Assembly (NCBI RefSeq): GCF_000721105.1
Contig: NZ_JOEV01000003.1
Location: forward strand, 1 to 64,000
DNA from: Streptomyces cellulosae
GTDB lineage: Bacteria > Actinomycetota > Actinomycetes > Streptomycetales > Streptomycetaceae
Length of the DNA: 64,000 nt
Reading direction: 5' to 3'
The notes under the pieces are model-generated. The model was not told the origin of the DNA, ran no database searches, and saw nothing but the letters and a program-made list of their open reading frames with translations. Each line of letters begins with the position of its first letter. Position 1 is the stretch's first letter. This document shows positions 50,227 through 58,769 of this stretch, in pieces. The translations under genes were made by a program, and so were the position numbers.

Positions 50227-52704
50227 ATGGAGGGGGCTTCGGGCACGGACGAGTCGGGGGAACTGCCGGACGCGGACGCGTCGTCCGAGGATGCGGACGC
50301 ACCGTCCGGGGAGACGGACGCACCGTCCGAGGACGCGGACATGTCGTCCGGGGACACGGACGCACCGTCCGAGGACGCGGACATGTCGTCCGGGGACATG
50401 GAAGCACCGTCCGAGGACGCGGACGCACCGTCCGAGGACGCGGACATGTCGTCCGGGGCCTTCGTCGTCGCGCAACCCTTTCTGCGGGCCGCGCAGGTGC
50501 GGCTCCCGGAGGAGAGCCCCGACCCGGGTGTACTGCCGACGATCACGCTGCTGGAGCGCGCGGCGTCGCGCGATGCCGATCCGGACGGGTTGCCGCTGCC
50601 GGCGGACGAGCTCCTGGCCGGGCAGTACCGGCTGCTACGCCCGCTCGGCCACGGGTGGATGGGCGAGGTCTACCTGGCGCTGGACACCAACGTCGACGAC
50701 CGCGAGGTCGCCATCAAGATCCTCCACCCGGACCAGGCGGCGGCCGCCGCGGGCGCCCTGATCCGGGAACGGCGGGCACTGGTCGACCTGAGCCACGAGG
50801 ACATCATCCGTGTCTTCAACTACGGCCGTCATCCCGAGGTCGGCGACTTCCTCGTGCTGCAGTACGTGGACGGGCTCACCCTGGAGGAGGTGCGGGCACG
50901 GGCCCAGGTGAACTCGGACGAGTTCGGCGGGCGCCGCTTCCACGAGTTCGTACTCGCCTACGGGGTGCGCATCCTCGCCGCTCTCGGGTACCTGGACCGG
51001 CTCGGAAAGGTCTACGGCGACCTCAAACCGGACAACGTCATGCACGACGGCACCACGACGAAGATCGTCGACGTGGGCAGCGTCCGCGAGGCCCGCAGCC
51101 CCGGCCCCACCACGGAGGGGTTCCGCGCCCCGACCGTCGGCCCGCACGGCGGGTCCACCCGCCGGGACGACCTGTTCAGCCTCGGCGAGACCCTGCGCCG
51201 CCTGAGCGGCCTCGGCCGGTCGCCGCGGGACCTGGCGGACCTGAGTTCCCTGGACAGGCTCAGCGGACCGGACGACCGGCCGGAGGACGAGGCGACCGGG
51301 ACCGACGCTCCCCCGGAGCCTCCTGGCATGACCGCGCCCTCGCCGAAGGGCCTCGGCCTCCTCTCGCTGGCCCGCGTCCTGCACCGCGCGACCCGCGCGA
51401 AGGAGGCCGAGCGTTTCGCCACCGCACGCGAGATGGAGGAGCAACTGCGGGGCGTCTTCCGGGAGTTGCGTTCTCTGCGCACCGGCATGGAGACCTTCGA
51501 GCCGTCGCCGCTTTTCCTCCAGTCGCCGTACGCCCTCGACGGCGGACTGGGCTCCGCCCCGCCCCTGACCCGCTGGACCGCGCCGGACGCCCCGGCGGCC
51601 CACGCACCGCCGTCGCCCGCCGAGGTCGCGCAACGACTGCCCGTCCCCCGGCCCGACCCCCACGACGCGCAGCACACCCAGGTGAGCCGGCTCGCCGACG
51701 CCGCTCCGGAGGCGCTGCTCCAGCACACCGCGGAATGGCCGGAGACACCCGAGGTCCATCTGCTGCGCTGCCGCATCCGGTTACGGGTGCCCGGCGGCCG
51801 GACAGACGCAGCGGAAAGGGAGTTGACAGCTGCCGAGGCGCTGATCGGCCCCAAGCGCGCCCCGTACGACTGGCGTCTCGACTGGCACCGCGGGCTGCTC
51901 GCGCTCGGCCGCGGCCAGGTCGACACGGCCCGCGGGCACTTCGACCGGGTGTACGCGGCGATCCCGGGCGAGTACGCGCCCAAGCTGGCGCTCGGCTACT
52001 GCGCCGAGCGCCTCGGCCACTGGCGGGAGGCGCTGACCTTCTACGAGGCGGTCCGGCTGCGCAACCCGTCCCTGGGCAGCGCCGCGTTCGGCGCGGTGCG
52101 GGCCCGCCTCGCCCTGGGCGGCGAGCGGGCGCGGGACGACGCCGTACGGGCCCTGGACGCCGTACCGCAGCACTCACGGCACCGAACCGCCGCCCGTACG
52201 GCAGCCGTTCGGGTCGGGGTCGAGCATGTGCGGACCGCCGGGCGGCCCGAGGAGGCGGCGGAGCGGCTGCGCGAGGTGCTGGAGCGGCTGACCCGGCTCT
52301 TCCACGCGCACGGGCTGACGGACGAGGGGGCCCGGACCCGGATGACGGCGGAGGCGTGGGAGACCGTGTGGGGTGCGCTCACGCGGGGTGTCCTGGACGC
52401 GCCGGGCCTGGCCGAGCTGGCCGCCGGTGCGGGCAGGCGGCTCGGTCTGCCGTCCGACGAGCCGGGCCTGCGCCGGGACCTGTCCGGCCGCTACGTCGCC
52501 CTCGCCCACCAGGCCGCCCGGTCCGCCGGCCCCGAGGACGCGGCCGTCGCCGAGATCCTGCTCGACCGCGCATACGAGGTACGTCCGCTCGCCTTCCGAC
52601 ACCGCAGGGACAGTCCATGGCTCGGAACGAGAGTCACCAGCCGGCTCCGGACGATCGCCCACCCCCCGGCACCGGGCGGCAACGCCGGGACGGTCCGCGA
52701 GTGA
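50227..52704 (+). CDS. PknG-like serine/threonine protein kinase with TPR domain
   Basis: 825 residues. Residues 19-78 are an acidic hexapeptide repeat, then the kinase domain: LRPLGHGWMGEVYLALD (Gly loop), VAIKIL (Lys), VYGDLKPDNVM (catalytic loop, no HRD Arg) and KIVDVGSVRE replacing DFG. This is the PknG pattern. The C-terminal half is a helical TPR-like region (ERELTAAEALIGPKRAPYDWRLDWHRGLLALG...). The rubredoxin cysteines found in mycobacterial PknG are absent. Two genes for a membrane protein and a binding lipoprotein follow with 4-nt overlaps, like the glnX-glnH-pknG module that controls 2-oxoglutarate metabolism in mycobacteria and corynebacteria. Confidence 0.88.
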   Translation: MEGASGTDESGELPDADASSEDADAPSGETDAPSEDADMSSGDTDAPSEDADMSSGDMEAPSEDADAPSEDADMSSGAFVVAQPFLRAAQVRLPEESPDPGVLPTITLLERAASRDADPDGLPLPADELLAGQYRLLRPLGHGWMGEVYLALDTNVDDREVAIKILHPDQAAAAAGALIRERRALVDLSHEDIIRVFNYGRHPEVGDFLVLQYVDGLTLEEVRARAQVNSDEFGGRRFHEFVLAYGVRILAALGYLDRLGKVYGDLKPDNVMHDGTTTKIVDVGSVREARSPGPTTEGFRAPTVGPHGGSTRRDDLFSLGETLRRLSGLGRSPRDLADLSSLDRLSGPDDRPEDEATGTDAPPEPPGMTAPSPKGLGLLSLARVLHRATRAKEAERFATAREMEEQLRGVFRELRSLRTGMETFEPSPLFLQSPYALDGGLGSAPPLTRWTAPDAPAAHAPPSPAEVAQRLPVPRPDPHDAQHTQVSRLADAAPEALLQHTAEWPETPEVHLLRCRIRLRVPGGRTDAAERELTAAEALIGPKRAPYDWRLDWHRGLLALGRGQVDTARGHFDRVYAAIPGEYAPKLALGYCAERLGHWREALTFYEAVRLRNPSLGSAAFGAVRARLALGGERARDDAVRALDAVPQHSRHRTAARTAAVRVGVEHVRTAGRPEEAAERLREVLERLTRLFHAHGLTDEGARTRMTAEAWETVWGALTRGVLDAPGLAELAAGAGRRLGLPSDEPGLRRDLSGRYVALAHQAARSAGPEDAAVAEILLDRAYEVRPLAFRHRRDSPWLGTRVTSRLRTIAHPPAPGGNAGTVRE
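50281..50459 (+). repeat. 18-bp tandem repeats encoding an acidic N-terminus
   Basis: About ten 18-bp units encode hexapeptides such as SEDADM, SSGDTD and APSEDA. The tract is Asp/Glu/Ser-rich and probably disordered. Confidence 0.85.
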
Positions 52705-53915
52705 GCCGGTCCGGCCGGCCGCGGCGGGCCGCGGCCGGCCCGTCGCCTGCCTTACTCCTGCCGCGCCGGGCACGGGCGCTCGGCGCGGTCGCCGTCGAAC
52801 TCGCCCGCCGCGTCCGGCGGTACGCGTGGCCGACGGCGGCCGGCACCCCCAACCGTGTCTTCCTGCGGGACCGGCTGGTCGCGCTGCCGCTGCTCGCCGT
52901 CGTCGGGTTCGGCGCGTTCGGCTGGGCCTACGCCCACGTCCGGGACGACTCGGCGTACGTACGGGACCGGCTGGCGCCCGCGCTGGTCGGGCTCGCGGAC
53001 GCCCGGGCATCCCTGTTCATCGCGCAGGGCGAGGCCGAGGAGAACCTGGCGGAGGGCAGGGCGACGGAGATCGGCGGGCTCAGCGAACGGTACCGGACCC
53101 GGGTCGCGCGGGCCACGCAGAGCCTGAACCAGGTCACCCGCAGCGGAGCGCTGACCGTGGCCGAGGAGCAGGAACTACGGGTGGTGTCCGCGCTGGTCGT
53201 GGACTACACGGGGCGGATCGGCCGGGCCCAGGGGCACATCACCGACCGGGTGCTGCGGGAGGCCGAGCTGTCGTACGCGCGCAGCATGCTCTGCTCAACC
53301 CGCATCGCCGCGCCCAGGAGCGGCGACCGTTACCCGTCGTGCCCGCCCACCACCGGCTCGGCGGCGACCGCGATCGTGGACCGGGTCTCCGGTCTGGAAC
53401 GGCGGCTGCGGGAACGGCTCGCGGACCGGGCCGGCTGGGGCTCGGGCGTGCTCGCCGCGGCCGTGGTCGCCGGACTCGCCCTGACGCTGTTCGCCGCCGG
53501 TCTGGTACGGACCGTGGTCTTCCTTCACCGCCGCTTCCGGATCCGGCTGAGTCTCCCGCTCGCGGCGGCCGCGCTGCCCCTGCTCGCCGTACCGCTGCTC
53601 ACGGCCGACGCGCTGCTCGCGCAGCACGCACAGCGGGAGACGCTCCCCCTGGCGGACACGCTCGCCGGGGGAACCTCGCCGGAGGCGGAGACGGTCGCCG
53701 AGGAACATCCCTTCGGCGCTCCCGTCCCCCAGGCCGTCGAGGTGCTGGCCGACCGGATCGACGACTTGCTCGCCGACGGACGGCTCGCCTTCCTGGACGG
53801 CACGGCCCCGTTCGTCTTCCCGGCGGGCCTGGTCGCCGCCGGCCTGGTCGGCGGCGCCCTGCACACCTACCGCCGCGAGTACCTCGTGGTGACCCGCCGA
53901 GGAGCCGCCGTATGA
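52701..53915 (+). CDS. GlnX-like four-helix membrane protein
   Basis: 404 residues: helix near 55-76, a long extracytoplasmic helical domain (about 80-250) with two Cys in SMLCSTRIA and RYPSCPPTT, helix near 258-280, helix near 290-312, a second external segment, and a final helix near 375-395. This matches the topology of GlnX, which couples an external amino-acid-binding protein to PknG. The GTG at 52701 overlaps the kinase stop by 4 nt. An ATG at 52617 with AGGGAC upstream would add 28 residues inside the kinase gene. It overlaps the lipoprotein gene by 4 nt. Confidence 0.8.
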   Translation: MSRSGRPRRAAAGPSPALLLPRRARALGAVAVELARRVRRYAWPTAAGTPNRVFLRDRLVALPLLAVVGFGAFGWAYAHVRDDSAYVRDRLAPALVGLADARASLFIAQGEAEENLAEGRATEIGGLSERYRTRVARATQSLNQVTRSGALTVAEEQELRVVSALVVDYTGRIGRAQGHITDRVLREAELSYARSMLCSTRIAAPRSGDRYPSCPPTTGSAATAIVDRVSGLERRLRERLADRAGWGSGVLAAAVVAGLALTLFAAGLVRTVVFLHRRFRIRLSLPLAAAALPLLAVPLLTADALLAQHAQRETLPLADTLAGGTSPEAETVAEEHPFGAPVPQAVEVLADRIDDLLADGRLAFLDGTAPFVFPAGLVAAGLVGGALHTYRREYLVVTRRGAAV

Positions 53916-55198
53916 GACGCGTCCGGAGCCGCGCCCTGCGCACCCTCCTCACGGCGGCCTGTCTGCTCACTCTCGCCCTCGTCCCCGGCTGCGGCTCACC
54001 CGCCCCCGACCCGCTCGTCGTCCTGGGGCCGTGGACCGGTGCCGAGGGCGAGGCCTTCGAAGCGGCCCTGGAGCAGCTCGACGACGGGACGGGACGGACG
54101 TACACCTACGAGGGCACCCGTTCGCTGCGCGAGACGCTCGTTTCCCAACTGGAGGCCGACGACCCGCCGGACGTGGCGATCCTCAACAGCATCGGCGAGC
54201 TCACCGAGTACGCCCGCCGTGGCCGGCTCAGGCCCCTCGCCCAGGGGATCACCGAGCGCGCGTTCCGGCCGTGGGCGCCGACCCTGATCGTGGACGGCAA
54301 GCTCCGTACGTACTGGGTACCGCTGAAGGTCGACCTGAAGAGCCTGGTGTGGAGCAGGAAGGGCGCCTCGGACGCCGATCCCGCCTGGTGCGTGGGCCTG
54401 GCCTCGCAAGCCACCTCGGGCTGGCCGGGCACCGACTGGATCGAGGACATCCTGCTCCACCAGGCCGGCCCGACGGTGTACACGGACTGGGCCATGAGTC
54501 GGCTCAGCTGGCGTGACCCGGCCGTCCGCCGGGCCTGGACGACCTGGGCCGGGCTGCTCGGCAAGCGCTCGCCCACCTCGATCGAACGCTCCCTCACCAC
54601 GTCGTACGAGGGAGCCCCGGGCCCCGACGGCCCCCGCGGTCTGCTCGACTCCCCCGGTTTCACCTGCACGCACGAGCACCAGAGCGCCTTCATCCGGTAC
54701 GTGTACGCGGGCGCCGACATCGATGTGCAGCCCTCGGCCCGGTTCCTGGACGGGCCGGCCGACTTCCGCGGCGCCTACGAGGTGTCCGGCGACATGGCCG
54801 CCGTCTTCAGCGACGACCCGGCCGCCCAGGAACTGGTGGAGCGGCTGTCGAGTCCGGCCGGGCGGGTCGGCTGGCGGGCGAAGGCGGAGCCGGCGGTGCG
54901 CCCGCTGTTCCCGACCAGCACGGGCCCCACACCGGCCGACCCCACCGAGCGGACGATCGACACCCTGCTCACCTCGGGCGCCCGCACCCTCTGCTTCGAC
55001 GCCTCGGACACCATGCCGCCCGAACTGCGGGACGCCTTCCACCGCGCGGTCCTCGAGTTCTTCCGGAACCCCGCCGAGCAGCATCTCGACTCACTCCTGC
55101 GGCAGTTGGACACGGTACGCGCCCAGGCGACCGAGGAGGCCTCCGCCGACCGCTCGTTCCGCCCGCCGGAGGACCTGTGCGCGAGCCCGGGAGGGTGA
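53912..55198 (+). CDS. GlnH-like extracellular solute-binding lipoprotein
   Basis: 428 residues, lipobox LVPGC (Cys27). The fold resembles family 1 (sugar-type) binding proteins (LVVLGPWTGAEGEAFEAALEQLDDGTGRTYTYEGTRSLRETLVSQLEADDPPDVAILNS, then LRPLAQGITE, FSDDPAAQELVERLSSPAGRVGW) rather than the polar-amino-acid family of classical GlnH. No transporter subunits accompany it, so it likely acts as a sensor ligand-binding protein for the GlnX-like protein and kinase. The ligand cannot be told from sequence. Confidence 0.85.
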   Translation: MRRVRSRALRTLLTAACLLTLALVPGCGSPAPDPLVVLGPWTGAEGEAFEAALEQLDDGTGRTYTYEGTRSLRETLVSQLEADDPPDVAILNSIGELTEYARRGRLRPLAQGITERAFRPWAPTLIVDGKLRTYWVPLKVDLKSLVWSRKGASDADPAWCVGLASQATSGWPGTDWIEDILLHQAGPTVYTDWAMSRLSWRDPAVRRAWTTWAGLLGKRSPTSIERSLTTSYEGAPGPDGPRGLLDSPGFTCTHEHQSAFIRYVYAGADIDVQPSARFLDGPADFRGAYEVSGDMAAVFSDDPAAQELVERLSSPAGRVGWRAKAEPAVRPLFPTSTGPTPADPTERTIDTLLTSGARTLCFDASDTMPPELRDAFHRAVLEFFRNPAEQHLDSLLRQLDTVRAQATEEASADRSFRPPEDLCASPGG

Positions 55199-55270
55199 GC
55201 GGGGCGGTCGCCGTGCCGTTCCCGGCGCCGGACATCCGGCGCCGGGAGGACGCGGGGCGGAGGCGGGACC

Positions 55271-55678
55271 TCAGCCCTCGTCCGGCGTCAGCCGCAGCGA
55301 GATGCTGTTGATGCAGTACCGCTGGTCCGTGGGCGTCGGATACCCCTCACCCTCGAACACGTGCCCGAGGTGAGATCCGCACCGGGCACACCGCACCTCG
55401 GTGCGCACCATCCCGTGGGAGCGGTCCGCGATCAGCTCCACCGCGTCGGTGTCCTTCGGGTCGTAGAAGGACGGCCAGCCGCAGTGGGACTCGAACTTGG
55501 TGGTGGAGGTGAACAGTTCGGCGCCGCAGGCGCGACAGGAGTAGACGCCCTTGGTCTTGGTGTCGGTGTACTCACCCGTGAAAGCCGGCTCCGTCGCCGC
55601 CTGGCGCAGGACGGCGTACTCCGACGGGGTCAGTTCCGCGCGCCACTGCTCGTCCGGCTTGTCGACGTCGTACGACAT
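55271..55678 (-). CDS. msrB: Peptide-methionine (R)-S-oxide reductase
   Basis: 135-residue MsrB. Zinc Cys pairs CRAC (48, 51) and CARC (97, 100), active-site Cys122 in RYCINSISL, and SHCGWPSF are all present. It repairs methionine-R-sulfoxide in proteins using thioredoxin. The ATG at 55678 is chosen; a TTG nine bases earlier sits directly on the AGGGG ribosome-binding site. It lies 33 bp after murC on the same strand. Confidence 0.93.
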   Translation of the reverse strand: MSYDVDKPDEQWRAELTPSEYAVLRQAATEPAFTGEYTDTKTKGVYSCRACGAELFTSTTKFESHCGWPSFYDPKDTDAVELIADRSHGMVRTEVRCARCGSHLGHVFEGEGYPTPTDQRYCINSISLRLTPDEG

Positions 55679-55711
55679 GATGGCCAACCCCTTTGCTTCT
55701 GTGCGAGACGG

Positions 55712-57106
55712 TTACTTCTGTGCGAGGCGGTCCAGGATCCGCGGGCCGAGGTCCGTCACATCACCCGCGCCCATGGTGAGAACGAGATCACCGGCCTTCG
55801 CCATTCCCGCGACGACCGCCGGCACCTCGCCCTGGTCGTGGACGGGCGTCACGTCCGCGCCCGCGGCCCGCGCCGCCTCGATGATCAGCTCGCTGGTGAC
55901 GCCCGGGACCGGGTCCTCGCGGGCCGGGTAGATGTCGAGGACGACCGAGGCGTCGGCCAGGGCCAGGGAGCGGCCCATCTCCTTGCCCAGCTCCTGGGTG
56001 CGGGAGAACAGGTGGGGCTGGAAGACGACCAGGATCCGGGCGTCGCCCGCGGCCGCGCGCATCGCCTCCAGGTCGGCCGTCATCTCGGTCGGGTGGTGGG
56101 CGTACGAGTCGATGACCTGCACCCCGGCCTCCTCGCCCTTCAGCTGGAGGCGGCGCTTCACCCCGGTGTACGCGGCCAGCGCCGGGGCCAGCTCGGCGGC
56201 CGGGACGCCCAGCGCCACGCCGGCCACGAGAGCGGCCACCGCGTTGTGCGCGTAGTGGCGGCCGGGGACGGAGACGGCGAAGGTGAGCTCCTCGCCGTCC
56301 AGGAGGACGGTGACCTCGCTCTTCAGACCCTGGGCCACCACGGACAGGATCCGTACGTCGGCGTCCTCGGACTCGCCGTAGGTCACCACCCGCACGCCGC
56401 TCGCCGCGACCCGGCGGGTCAGCTCCCGCGCGCCCTCCTGGTCCGCGGCGATGACCAGCGTCCCGCCGTCGACGATCCGGCCCGCGAACGTCTCGAAGGA
56501 CTCGTAGATCTCGTCCATGGAGGCGTAGTTGGCGTGGTGGTCGAGCTCGACGTTGAGGACGATCGCGACCTCGGGGGCGTACTTGTGGAAGCTGCGGTCC
56601 GATTCGTCCGCCTCGGCGACGAAGATCTCACCCTCACCGTGCAGGGCGTTGGAGCCGGGCGCGTCCAGGTCGCCGCCGATCGCGTACGACGGCTCAAGGC
56701 CCAGCTCGGTCAGCGACACGGCCAGCATCGACGTGGTCGTCGTCTTGCCGTGGGTGCCCGCGACCGCGATCGGCCGCAGCCCGTCCATCAGCCGGGCGAG
56801 GGCGTCCGACCGGTGGACCACCGGGATGCCCAGCGCGGCGGCCCGCGCCAGCTCCGGGTTGTCGGCCCGGATCGCCGACGAGACGACGACGCAGGTGGCG
56901 TCGTCGGCCAGGTGCTCCGCCGCGTGACCGATGTGCACGGTCGCGCCGAGCGCGCGCAGGGCCTCGGCGGTCGCGGACTCCTTGGCGTCACTGCCGGCCA
57001 CCTTCGCACCGCGCTGCGCGAGGATCTTCGCGATCCCCGACATCCCGGCTCCACCGATGCCGATGAAGTGCGGTCGGTCCATGGCGGTAGGAAGGCCGGG
57101 GGCCAT
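55712..57106 (-). CDS. murC: UDP-N-acetylmuramate--L-alanine ligase
   Basis: 464-residue MurC. Motifs: HFIGIGGAGMSGIAKIL (UDP site), AVAGTHGKTTTTSML (ATP P-loop), AEADESDRSFHKYAPEVAIVLNVELDHHANYAS (carbamylated-Lys/Mg region) and DSYAHHPTEMTADL. It adds L-alanine to UDP-MurNAc in cell-wall synthesis, in the cytoplasm. AGGGAG precedes the ATG. It is separate from the division/cell-wall cluster, as is usual for Streptomyces. Confidence 0.95.
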   Translation of the reverse strand: MAPGLPTAMDRPHFIGIGGAGMSGIAKILAQRGAKVAGSDAKESATAEALRALGATVHIGHAAEHLADDATCVVVSSAIRADNPELARAAALGIPVVHRSDALARLMDGLRPIAVAGTHGKTTTTSMLAVSLTELGLEPSYAIGGDLDAPGSNALHGEGEIFVAEADESDRSFHKYAPEVAIVLNVELDHHANYASMDEIYESFETFAGRIVDGGTLVIAADQEGARELTRRVAASGVRVVTYGESEDADVRILSVVAQGLKSEVTVLLDGEELTFAVSVPGRHYAHNAVAALVAGVALGVPAAELAPALAAYTGVKRRLQLKGEEAGVQVIDSYAHHPTEMTADLEAMRAAAGDARILVVFQPHLFSRTQELGKEMGRSLALADASVVLDIYPAREDPVPGVTSELIIEAARAAGADVTPVHDQGEVPAVVAGMAKAGDLVLTMGAGDVTDLGPRILDRLAQK

Positions 57107-57292
57107 GTGCGTCTCCCTGTGCGTGGTGGTACGGCGGATGTTCGACGGCTCAGCCTATTCGCTACGGCACCGGGGGCCGCGCCGGCCCAGGGGCGCGGGC
57201 CCCTATCCATGGGCGGCTCCGCCGTGTGGGCGCGCCCGGCCACCCGCCGGCCGCGCTCGACCGACCGGGTCGCCACCACCTCGCCCGACGGC

Positions 57293-57321
57293 CCAGCCCC
57301 AGCCCCAGCCCCAGCCCCAGC
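57293..57321. repeat. Hexanucleotide repeat (CCAGCC)n
   Basis: Four CCAGCC units plus CCAGC downstream of the gene at 57335, in an otherwise featureless 228-bp gap. Confidence 0.7.
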
Positions 57322-57334
57322 AGCAACGGCAACG

Positions 57335-57808
57335 TCACGCCTTGCTGTGCGAGAACAGCTTCAGCACCGGCACCCCGACCTTGTGCCGCGCCCGGGACGC
57401 CCAGTCCCGGTGGAAGAACTCCTCCACGTAGTGGGGATCCGTCAGCACGATCACCTCGTCCGCCCCGATCTCCTCCACCAGCGACTTCAGCGCGTCCAGC
57501 GGGTGATCCTCGATCAGCCGCCCCTCCGCCTCGCTGCCGGAGGCCCGCAGCGCCCGGAGCGACACGTCGAGCGCCTGCTCCGCGGGCCCTCGCGCCTCCT
57601 GCCCCTCGGGGGTCTCGCGCTCCCGCGCCGCCTCGTCGATCTCGCCGAGGGCGACGTCGTCGATGGCGCGCAGCAGGCGGTCCGCCTGGTCGCCGCGCGG
57701 CTGCAGCAGCACATGGAAGGCGACCTCCTCGTCCCCGTGCAAAGTGGTGACGAACTCCACGTCGGCGGACGTCAGGGCCTTCTCGATCATCAAAACGCTT
57801 GTGAACAC
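57335..57808 (-). CDS. Conserved actinobacterial protein, often mislabelled indole-3-glycerol phosphate synthase
   Basis: 157 residues with VLMIEKALTSADVEFVTTLHGDEEVAFHVLLQPRGDQADRLLRAIDDVALGEIDEA and LIEDHPLDALKSLVEEIGADEVIVLTDPHYVEEFFHRDWASRARHKVGVPVLKLF. The two halves resemble a nucleotide-binding universal-stress-like fold, with no TIM-barrel signature of TrpC. The GTG at 57808 is preceded by AAGGGG at good spacing; an ATG at 57841 has no ribosome-binding site. Function unknown. Confidence 0.85.
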   Translation of the reverse strand: MFTSVLMIEKALTSADVEFVTTLHGDEEVAFHVLLQPRGDQADRLLRAIDDVALGEIDEAARERETPEGQEARGPAEQALDVSLRALRASGSEAEGRLIEDHPLDALKSLVEEIGADEVIVLTDPHYVEEFFHRDWASRARHKVGVPVLKLFSHSKA

Positions 57809-57885
57809 CGGGCGCCCCTTCTTCGAGTCGTACTGAGTCATACCGAGTCGTACCCGTTTCCGGACGGACCGTACGGCGAAGCAGC

Positions 57886-58731
57886 TCAGGTCCGCCGGTA
57901 CCGGCTGAAGAGGAAGCCCTCCTCCTCCAGCAGCGACACCAGGGCGAAGCGCTGGGGAACCGCGACGGACGGTCCGCCCGCGATGCGCTGCGCGTCCCCC
58001 GCGGTGAGCAGCGGGGAGACGGTCAGACAGAGCTCGTCGAGCACCCCGGCGGCCACCAGCTGGCCGAGCAGCCGCGGGCCGCCCTCGGTGAGCAGCCGGG
58101 TGTGACCGAGCTCCACGAGGGCTTGCACGGCACGCGCGGGCTCCACGCCGACGCCGTCACCGGCGACCACCACGCGGGCGCCCGCCTTCTCGGCCGTGGC
58201 GACCCGGTCGGGAGCCGCCGCCGCGCCCGTGAGGATCAGGGTGGGGACCAGGGGCGAGGTGAACAGCGGGAGCGAGAAGTCCAGGTCCAGGCTTGCGGTG
58301 ACCACCGCGATCGCGGGCACGGGCCCCTGGCCTGCGGCCTCGCGCGTCCCCGCGAACTCGGCACGCTCGCGCGCCGGGCGGTATCCCTCCTGGCGTACCG
58401 TTTCCGCACCGACGACCACCACGTCGGCGAGGGCCCGCAGCGTGCCGAAGATCCGCATGTCGGCCGCGCTGGAGATGGGATGCGAGCGGCCGTCGTGCTG
58501 GCCGGCCCCGTCGAGCGTGGACACCATGTTGGCCCGCAACCAGGCCACGGGCCCCGCGGAACCGGGCTGGGGACCGAGGTCCGGGTAGGCGTAGGCGTGG
58601 GCCAGCTCGGCGAGGGACCATTCGCGGTCGCCGGGACCGCCGGGGTCCCCGCTCGCCCCCGCCGCCTCCTCGGAGGTCCCGTCGGCGGTCCGGGCTGCTG
58701 TCTCGTCGGTCACAGGGAACAGGCGTCGCAT
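57886..58731 (-). CDS. RibD C-terminal-type (pyrimidine reductase) protein
   Basis: 281 residues, dihydrofolate-reductase-like fold of RibD: VAWLRANMVSTLDGAGQHDGRSHPISSAADMRIFGTLRALADVVVVGAETVRQEGY and LLTEGGPRLLGQLVAAGVLDELCLTVSPLL. It lacks the deaminase domain of full RibD. It could reduce a riboflavin intermediate or a related pyrimidine. The internal ATG at 58731 is chosen because upstream codons are not conserved in character and overlap the divergent promoter. Confidence 0.88.
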   Translation of the reverse strand: MRRLFPVTDETAARTADGTSEEAAGASGDPGGPGDREWSLAELAHAYAYPDLGPQPGSAGPVAWLRANMVSTLDGAGQHDGRSHPISSAADMRIFGTLRALADVVVVGAETVRQEGYRPARERAEFAGTREAAGQGPVPAIAVVTASLDLDFSLPLFTSPLVPTLILTGAAAAPDRVATAEKAGARVVVAGDGVGVEPARAVQALVELGHTRLLTEGGPRLLGQLVAAGVLDELCLTVSPLLTAGDAQRIAGGPSVAVPQRFALVSLLEEEGFLFSRYRRT

Positions 58732-58754
58732 GCCCAGCAGTCTGGCACGGCCCT

Positions 58755-58769
58755 TAGCATGGGTAACTG
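58755..58769 (+). promoter_or_regulatory. Candidate -10 for leaderless zapE
   Basis: TAGCAT at 58755-58760 ends 8 nt before the GTG at 58769, and no ribosome-binding site precedes that GTG. This fits a leaderless mRNA. No clear -35. Confidence 0.4.

Noticed and set aside
50281..50459. Regular short repeats that could suggest a CRISPR array
   Set aside because: The units are contiguous 18-bp coding repeats with no unique spacers, inside the PknG-like gene.
57335..57841. Indole-3-glycerol phosphate synthase (TrpC)
   Set aside because: The protein is too short and lacks TrpC barrel motifs; no tryptophan genes are near.
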